Assembly (NCBI RefSeq): GCF_001528665.1 | Contig: NZ_BBYJ01000016.1 | Coordinates: forward strand, 149,906 to 213,905 | Direction of reading: 5' to 3' | From: Microtetraspora malaysiensis | GTDB taxonomy: Bacteria > Actinomycetota > Actinomycetes > Streptosporangiales > Streptosporangiaceae | Length of the DNA: 64,000 nt | Part shown: positions 59,612 through 64,000 of the stretch, in pieces | Layout: every line of letters starts with the position of its first letter | How positions within the stretch are numbered: the first letter of the stretch is position 1 | The notes under the pieces: model-generated | Seen by the model: only the letters and a program-made list of their open reading frames with translations | The model's database searches: none | What the model was told of the DNA's origin: nothing | Position numbers and translations under genes: made by a program

Positions 59612-61456
59612 ATGAGATTCACCCCCCGATCCGGAGCGGCGCGCTCCCTGGTACGGCGCGGCCTCGTCGCCGTGTCCGTGCTCGCGCTCGGCTCCACGAT
59701 GGCTGTGGCCGCCGCCACGTCGGCGAGCGCCGCCGTCGCGTGCAGCGTCACGTACTCGACGAACGAATGGACGTCGGGCCCCGGCAACGGCGGCTTCACG
59801 GCCAACCTCACGATCACGAACGTGGGCGACGCGGTCGATGGCTGGACCTTCGCCTTCACGTTCCCGAACTCCGGTCAGAAGGTGACCCTGCCCGGCTGGA
59901 GCGCCAACTGGTCGCAGAGTGGCACGAAGGTGACCGCCACCAACCTGGACTGGAACAAGAGCCTCGCCCCGGGTGCTTCGACCAGCATCGGCTTCAACGG
60001 CACCTGGTCGGGGAGCAACCCCACGCCTCCGTCGTTCTCGCTCAACGGCGTGACCTGCAACGGCACCTCGTCGCCGAGCCCGAGCGCCTCGCCGTCCGCG
60101 TCTCCGTCGGCCAGCCCCTCGGCGTCGCCGTCCGCTTCTCCCTCGTCCTCACCCTCGCCCTCGCCGAGCGCGTCGCCCAGCGCCCCGCCCGGCAGCCATG
60201 TGGACAACCCGTACGCCGGGGCGACCGGGTACGTGAACCCGGACTGGTCGGCGAAGGCCGCGTCCGAGCCGGGCGGTTCGAAGGTCGCCAACGTCTCGAC
60301 CGCCGTCTGGCTGGACCGGATCGCCGCCATCACCTCGGGCTCCGCGGGCGACAACCACATGGGCCTGCGCGATCACCTGGACGAGGCCGTGCGGCAGGAC
60401 GCGGCGAACGGCAGCGCGCCGCTGACGGTCGAGGTCGTGATCTACAACCTGCCCAACCGCGACTGCTCGGCGCTCGCCTCCAACGGTGAGCTGCTGATCG
60501 CAGAGAACGGTCTAAACAGGTACAAGACCGAGTACATCGACCCGATCGCGGCCATCATGGCGGATCCGAAGTACAAGAACCTGCGCATCGTGTCGATCGT
60601 CGAGATCGACTCGCTGCCGAACCTGATCACCAACCTCAACGTCGCCAAGTGCTCCGAGGCCAAGTCGACCGGTGCGTACGTCCAGGGTGTCCAGTACGCC
60701 CTGAACAAGCTGCACGCGATCTCCAACGTCTACACGTACGTGGACGCCGGGCACCACGGATGGCTGGGCTGGGACACCAACCTCGGTCCTTCCGCCGACC
60801 TGTTCGCTGAGACCGCCCGCGGCACCACCGCCGGCTACGCGAGTGTGGACGGCTTCATCACCAACACCGCCAACTACTCCGCGCTGACCGAGCCGTACTA
60901 CACCATCGACACCAAGGTCAACGGCACCAGCGTCCGCCAGTCCAGGTGGGTGGACTGGAACCAGTACGTGGACGAGCTGTCCTACGCCCAGGCGTTCCGC
61001 AACACGCTGATCTCGAAGGGTTTCCCGTCCACGCTCGGCATGCTCATCGACACCTCGCGCAACGGTTGGGGTGGCACCGCGCGTCCGGCCAGGGCGAGCA
61101 CCTCGACCGACGTGAACACCTTCGTCGACGAGTCCCGCATCGACCGCAGGATCCACGCCGGCAACTGGTGCAACCAGAGTGGCGCCGGCCTCGGCGAGCG
61201 TCCGAAGGCCAATCCGGCCGCCGGCCTCGACGCCTACGTCTGGATCAAGCCGCCGGGCGAGTCCGACGGCTCCAGCTCGGCGATCCCGAACGACGAGGGC
61301 AAGGGCTTCGACCAGATGTGCGACCCCACCTACAGAGGCAACGAGCGCAACGGCAACAACCTGACCGGCGCGCTGGCCAACGCTCCCGTCTCGGGTCACT
61401 GGTTCTCGTCCCAGTTCCAGGAGCTGCTCAGGAACGCCTACCCGCCCCTCTCATGA
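59612..61456 (+). CDS. Secreted GH6 cellulase with N-terminal CBM2
   Basis: A 614-aa secreted enzyme. A long twin-arginine-like or Sec signal (about residues 1-41, ending ATSASAA) precedes a CBM2 cellulose-binding module (about 42-145, CSVTYSTNEWTSGPGNGGF to VTCNGT), a Ser/Pro/Ala linker and a GH6 catalytic domain from about 190. GH6 landmarks are WLDRIAAI, IVEIDSLPNLITN (proton donor region), YVDAGHHGWLGW and VWIKPPGESDG. ATG 59612 follows AGGAGGA. The size and insert loops favour a cellobiohydrolase over an endoglucanase, as inference. The CebR box upstream marks it as part of the cellobiose regulon. Confidence 0.95.
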   Translation: MRFTPRSGAARSLVRRGLVAVSVLALGSTMAVAAATSASAAVACSVTYSTNEWTSGPGNGGFTANLTITNVGDAVDGWTFAFTFPNSGQKVTLPGWSANWSQSGTKVTATNLDWNKSLAPGASTSIGFNGTWSGSNPTPPSFSLNGVTCNGTSSPSPSASPSASPSASPSASPSASPSSSPSPSPSASPSAPPGSHVDNPYAGATGYVNPDWSAKAASEPGGSKVANVSTAVWLDRIAAITSGSAGDNHMGLRDHLDEAVRQDAANGSAPLTVEVVIYNLPNRDCSALASNGELLIAENGLNRYKTEYIDPIAAIMADPKYKNLRIVSIVEIDSLPNLITNLNVAKCSEAKSTGAYVQGVQYALNKLHAISNVYTYVDAGHHGWLGWDTNLGPSADLFAETARGTTAGYASVDGFITNTANYSALTEPYYTIDTKVNGTSVRQSRWVDWNQYVDELSYAQAFRNTLISKGFPSTLGMLIDTSRNGWGGTARPARASTSTDVNTFVDESRIDRRIHAGNWCNQSGAGLGERPKANPAAGLDAYVWIKPPGESDGSSSAIPNDEGKGFDQMCDPTYRGNERNGNNLTGALANAPVSGHWFSSQFQELLRNAYPPLS

Positions 61457-61540
61457 GCCCCGTTTGAGCCCCGTTTGAGGCGCTTCCGAGGCGCATGCGA
61501 GGCGCATGCGAGGCGTGCCTGAGGGCGTGTCACATCCAGC

Positions 61541-61568
61541 GGGCCCTGCCGGTTCTCCGGCGGGGCCC
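61541..61568 (+). terminator. Hairpin downstream of the cellulase gene
   Basis: GGGCCCTGCCGG and CCGGCGGGGCCC form a 12-bp stem with one G-T pair and a TTCT loop, 84 bases after the stop. No T-tract follows, as is common in this group. Otherwise 61457-61720 shows only short direct repeats of GAGGCGCATGC. Confidence 0.5.
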
Positions 61569-61720
61569 GCACCCTTGCGCGTGACCGCGGTCCACGCCGC
61601 CCGCGGCCCGGTCCTACGCACCCATGGCCTGGCTGCAGGCGCCCGGGGCCCGCCGCTTCAGGCACGTGGCCTGGCCGTACGGACACCCGGCCTCGTGCGG
61701 GCGCGCGGACCCGAAGAGTC

Positions 61721-61885
61721 TCAGTGCCGGTGCGAGCCGGTGTTCTTCACGATGAGCGTGACGCCCAGAACGATCGCGCCGATGATGAGGATCCACTTCA
61801 GGGCGCTGAAGACCAGGCCGACGATGGAGCCGATGAGGAAGAGGCCGACCACGACGAGCGCGGCGATCAGAAGAATGCGTCCCAT
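61721..61885 (-). CDS. Small hydrophobic protein, 54 aa
   Basis: A 54-residue protein, MGRILLIAALVVVGLFLIG followed by a second hydrophobic segment (VFSALKWILIIGAIVLGVTL) and a basic tail (VKNTGSHRH). It is predicted to span the membrane twice. Starts with ATG and has GAGG close upstream. Such small two-helix proteins are widespread in actinomycetes and have no assigned function. It stands alone, between the cellulase and methyltransferase genes. Confidence 0.65.
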   Translation of the reverse strand: MGRILLIAALVVVGLFLIGSIVGLVFSALKWILIIGAIVLGVTLIVKNTGSHRH

Positions 61886-62066
61886 GCCTCGAACGCTATG
61901 CCGTCCCGGTTCGGAATTCGCCCGGTCAAAGGGAACTTCAGGGACAACTCAGGGGATGCCCGGGGGCATCTCAGGGGCAAGCTTCGCTCAGGTGGCCCAG
62001 CGGTGTACGGCTCTGTGACGGCTCTGTGACGGTTCTGCCGTGGTGGCTGTTGTGGTGGCTGCCGGG

Positions 62067-62768
62067 TCAGCCGCCTTGCGGCACCGCGCGTACCCATCCC
62101 CGGTCTTCCGCCAGGAAGCCGGACATGGTCAGCCCCGCCGCGTCGAGCTCGGCCGCGAGGAAGTCGTCCTCGAGGCGCCTGCTCACGAAGGTGTGGGTCC
62201 ATCGCCGGTCGCCGACCGTGTACTCCATGGTGGCGTTGAGAAGGTGGGGTTCCGGCCGCTCGACATGCGTCAACCGCATGACGTGGCCGTCCCCGACGAC
62301 CCGTTCGACAACGGCGACGGTGTCGTACCACTCCGGCAGCTTGCGCTGGAGAATCACGCATCCGTCGTCGGCCACGTGATCGCGGCAGGTGCGAAGGAAC
62401 GCCCGGCGGAGTTCGTCGTCGGCCGTCTCGATCACGAAGGACATGAGCAGGACGACGTCGAACTTGCGCGGAAGCGACAGCGTCTGGATGGGGGACCGAA
62501 CTGTCTCGGCTCCCTTGATGTGGGCGAGCATCTCGGGCGACTCGTCCACCGCGACCACCTCGTGCCCAAGTGCCAGGAGGGGGTGGGTGATCCGCCCTGC
62601 CCCCGAGCCCAGTTCAAGGATCGAGGCCGCCTCGGGGATCGCCGCGTGGACGAATTCGGGCTCGCCGTTCGGCGTCAACATCGCGTAGTAGTCAACGGCG
62701 CAGCCGTCTGGCGTGATCGTCCCGGGCCCGGTGCCGTGGTTCAGCGGTTGCGAAGTCATGGTCATCAT
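62067..62768 (-). CDS. SAM-dependent methyltransferase
   Basis: A 233-aa class I methyltransferase. SILELGSGAGRITHPL is motif I, VVAVDESPEML motif II, and FDVVLLMSFVIE the motif around the fourth strand; a C-terminal substrate region ends with VRAVPQGG. Several ATGs (62768, 62765, 62759) are possible starts, all just upstream of the same fold. It stands alone on its strand with the repeat region upstream. The methyl acceptor is unknown. Confidence 0.8.
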   Translation of the reverse strand: MMTMTSQPLNHGTGPGTITPDGCAVDYYAMLTPNGEPEFVHAAIPEAASILELGSGAGRITHPLLALGHEVVAVDESPEMLAHIKGAETVRSPIQTLSLPRKFDVVLLMSFVIETADDELRRAFLRTCRDHVADDGCVILQRKLPEWYDTVAVVERVVGDGHVMRLTHVERPEPHLLNATMEYTVGDRRWTHTFVSRRLEDDFLAAELDAAGLTMSGFLAEDRGWVRAVPQGG

Positions 62769-63449
62769 CCTGGAGGACGGATTCCGAATCTGGCGCCTCC
62801 CGTACGGAGCACCTTTGTGCCTCGACCTGTCTCATGCCACGCCCGCCTATCTCATGCCGCGCCCGCGGTTCCGCTTTCTCATGCCGCGCCCGCGTCGTGG
62901 GCGGCGGCCCTCCGCTGTCGAAGGTCGGCGACGCATCGGTCGTCCTGATGCGTTCCTTGGCATCCCGGCGCCACCGCTGACCGGCTGACTCGGCTCTCAC
63001 GGCCGTGGACGGTCCTGCACGAGGTCCGACATGCGCACCGGGCATCGGGTGCGGACGGCGGGTACTGGATGTGGGCACCGGTACGGGGTGCTGACGCCGG
63101 GCGTGGTCACCGGCATTGGCGGCGGCAGGCGTGGGCGCCGGGCATTGGCGGTGGGCGTGGGCGCCAACGGCAGACGTGGGTACCAGGCATTGGCGGCGGG
63201 ACTGGTACCAGCGGCGGTGGGCGTGGGCATCGGCACGGGCACGGGCACGAGCACTGGCGCCGGCGGGCATGGGCACCGGCGGGCATGGGCACTGGCGGCG
63301 GTACGGGTGCTGACGCCGGGCCCTGGTCCGATATTTCCTGAAATTTGATATCGATATTCGCCTCGAAATTCTTTGCGAATTTGGCTTGATTAGCGCCGCC
63401 GCCTTTGGCATTATTCACACAGGCGTTCTAATCGTGATCGGGGGTGGGC
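62769..63449. other. 681-base region without a supported gene
   Basis: The left part (62820-62890) repeats CTCATGCCGCGCCCGC-like units three times. The middle is the degenerate GC-rich repeat described separately. The right part (about 63335-63445) is AT-richer and must hold the promoter of the rightward partial gene. Long frames on both strands here arise from repeat composition. Confidence 0.5.
63050..63320. repeat. Degenerate GC-rich minisatellite
   Basis: Overlapping units such as GGCGTGGGCACCGGCATT, GGCATTGGCGGCGG and GGGCACGGGCAC recur irregularly for about 270 bases, with a doubled GGCGGGCATGGGCACC near 63265-63295. No unit length is fixed. The reverse strand reads a Pro/Ala/Arg-rich frame, the forward strand Gly-rich frames; neither has start signals. 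Confidence 0.6.
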
Positions 63450-64000
63450 ATGGCTCAGCTGTTCGAGCCCGCCGGGTTCTTTCCTGATGAACTACCGGGT
63501 CGCGACGAGTCCCGCCCTTGTGATGCTGACTGGTGGGAGCGCGCCACAACCCCCGGGCCAGCCCAAACGGGCGAAACGCCCCGTAGTGCCGCCATATTTA
63601 CGATTGGCGACTTTCTCCCCGATTCGGCGAAAGGAAGCCATTCAACGGCGAATAGCGCGACCTCGACAAAAACGGTGCCTCCTTTCCTTGGTCGCCTGGG
63701 TTCGGACGCGGCTTCGGTAAAACTGCCGGTGGAGGCGGAATCGCCGGCGGGTGAGTCGGTGGGTGAGTCGGTTCCGGTGTCCGAGGCTCACCCCCCGACC
63801 GCGTCAGGCGACGGTGACCAGTCCCCCCGCGCAGCTTCCGACCCCGACCCGTCCGACGCGGACCCGTCCGCCGTGGACGCCGACGCGGACCCGTTCTCTG
63901 CCGGGTCTGCGTCCATGGCCGGGTCTGGAACCTTCGAGCGGGAAGGGCTCACTCCTGGCGATGACGCTTCCCCCGCGGGTCGGGTGTCGTGGCCGTTGGT
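63450..64000 (+). CDS. Partial CDS, acidic low-complexity N-terminus, runs off the window
   Basis: An ATG at 63450, with GGGGGTGG just upstream, opens a frame with no stop before the window end (183 complete codons). The protein starts MAQLFEPAGFFPDELPG, followed by WWERATTPGP and AAIFTIGDFLPDSAKGS. After about residue 85 it becomes Asp/Ser/Pro-rich with runs such as SDPDPSDADPSAVDADADP, as in disordered linkers. No domain is recognisable in the visible part. Codons near the start are AT-richer than the window average. Confidence 0.6.
   Translation, partial: MAQLFEPAGFFPDELPGRDESRPCDADWWERATTPGPAQTGETPRSAAIFTIGDFLPDSAKGSHSTANSATSTKTVPPFLGRLGSDAASVKLPVEAESPAGESVGESVPVSEAHPPTASGDGDQSPRAASDPDPSDADPSAVDADADPFSAGSASMAGSGTFEREGLTPGDDASPAGRVSWPL

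Noticed and set aside
62692..63411. A 239-codon reverse frame across the repeat region
   Set aside because: Composition follows the repeat (Pro/Ala/Arg/His runs), with no domain, and it overlaps the methyltransferase gene start in another frame.

Overview
The window is chromosomal DNA of a very GC-rich actinomycete, most likely of the Streptosporangiales (Nonomuraea/Microbispora-like; inferred, not proven). Pointers are strong third-position GC, frequent GTG and TTG starts, many 4-bp ATGA/GTGA stop-start overlaps, a SARP/BTAD regulator, an eukaryotic-type Ser/Thr kinase, roadblock proteins, DasR-like and CebR-like operators and a secreted CBM2-GH6 cellulase.

Layout. 0-3.6 kb: a mosaic of gene fragments around an intact chloramphenicol phosphotransferase-like gene, then a DHA2 drug exporter with its MarR regulator. 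3.6-5.7 kb: three roadblock/LC7 proteins with a DUF4388 protein. 5.9-9.9 kb: DUF523, DUF4032, DUF885 and class II aldolase genes. 10.0-13.4 kb: an NgcEFG-type GlcNAc/chitobiose importer preceded by a DasR-like box and a second palindrome. 13.4-20.1 kb: pterin dehydratase, spermidine-synthase-like protein, penicillin-binding protein plus lysine 6-aminotransferase, a small LuxR protein, tRNA-His, a TetR/peroxiredoxin pair and oligoribonuclease. 20.1-26.5 kb: DUF2510 protein, pseudokinase/kinase pair, PNPOx-like protein and a PdxR/MocR regulator. 26.5-30.2 kb: amidase-like protein and a four-gene surface-glycan operon. 30.7-34.2 kb: a translationally coupled SDR/membrane/SGNH/NAD(P)H-binding operon with divergent MarR. 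34.3-41.8 kb: substrate-binding/VWA protein, TrmH, D,D-carboxypeptidase, DedA, SARP. 42-47.3 kb: flippase-like protein, PIG-L deacetylase, GT4 and a large membrane enzyme. 47.3-52.2 kb: a 31-codon small ORF, a divergent cysteinyl-tRNA synthetase paralogue, a 94-aa protein, and an XRE-TPR regulator coupled to an APH-fold kinase. 52.3-59.3 kb: DUF998 protein, secreted beta-propeller-like protein, malate dehydrogenase, ABC exporter and a divergent two-component system. 59.5-64 kb: GH6 cellulase under a perfect CebR box, small membrane protein, methyltransferase, a degenerate GC-rich repeat and an open-ended CDS.

Themes. Carbon scavenging is represented by the chitobiose/GlcNAc importer and the cellulase, each with a recognisable sugar-responsive operator. 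Cell-envelope work includes the PBP, carboxypeptidase, amidase-like protein, glycosyltransferases, deacetylases and flippase-like protein. The least explained stretch is 47.3-52.2 kb, where a CysRS-like protein with altered HIGH and KMSKS signatures and AT-richer codons lies beside a strongly ribosome-primed small ORF and a regulator/kinase pair. The fragment mosaic at 0.1-1.3 kb looks like the scar of one or more insertions.
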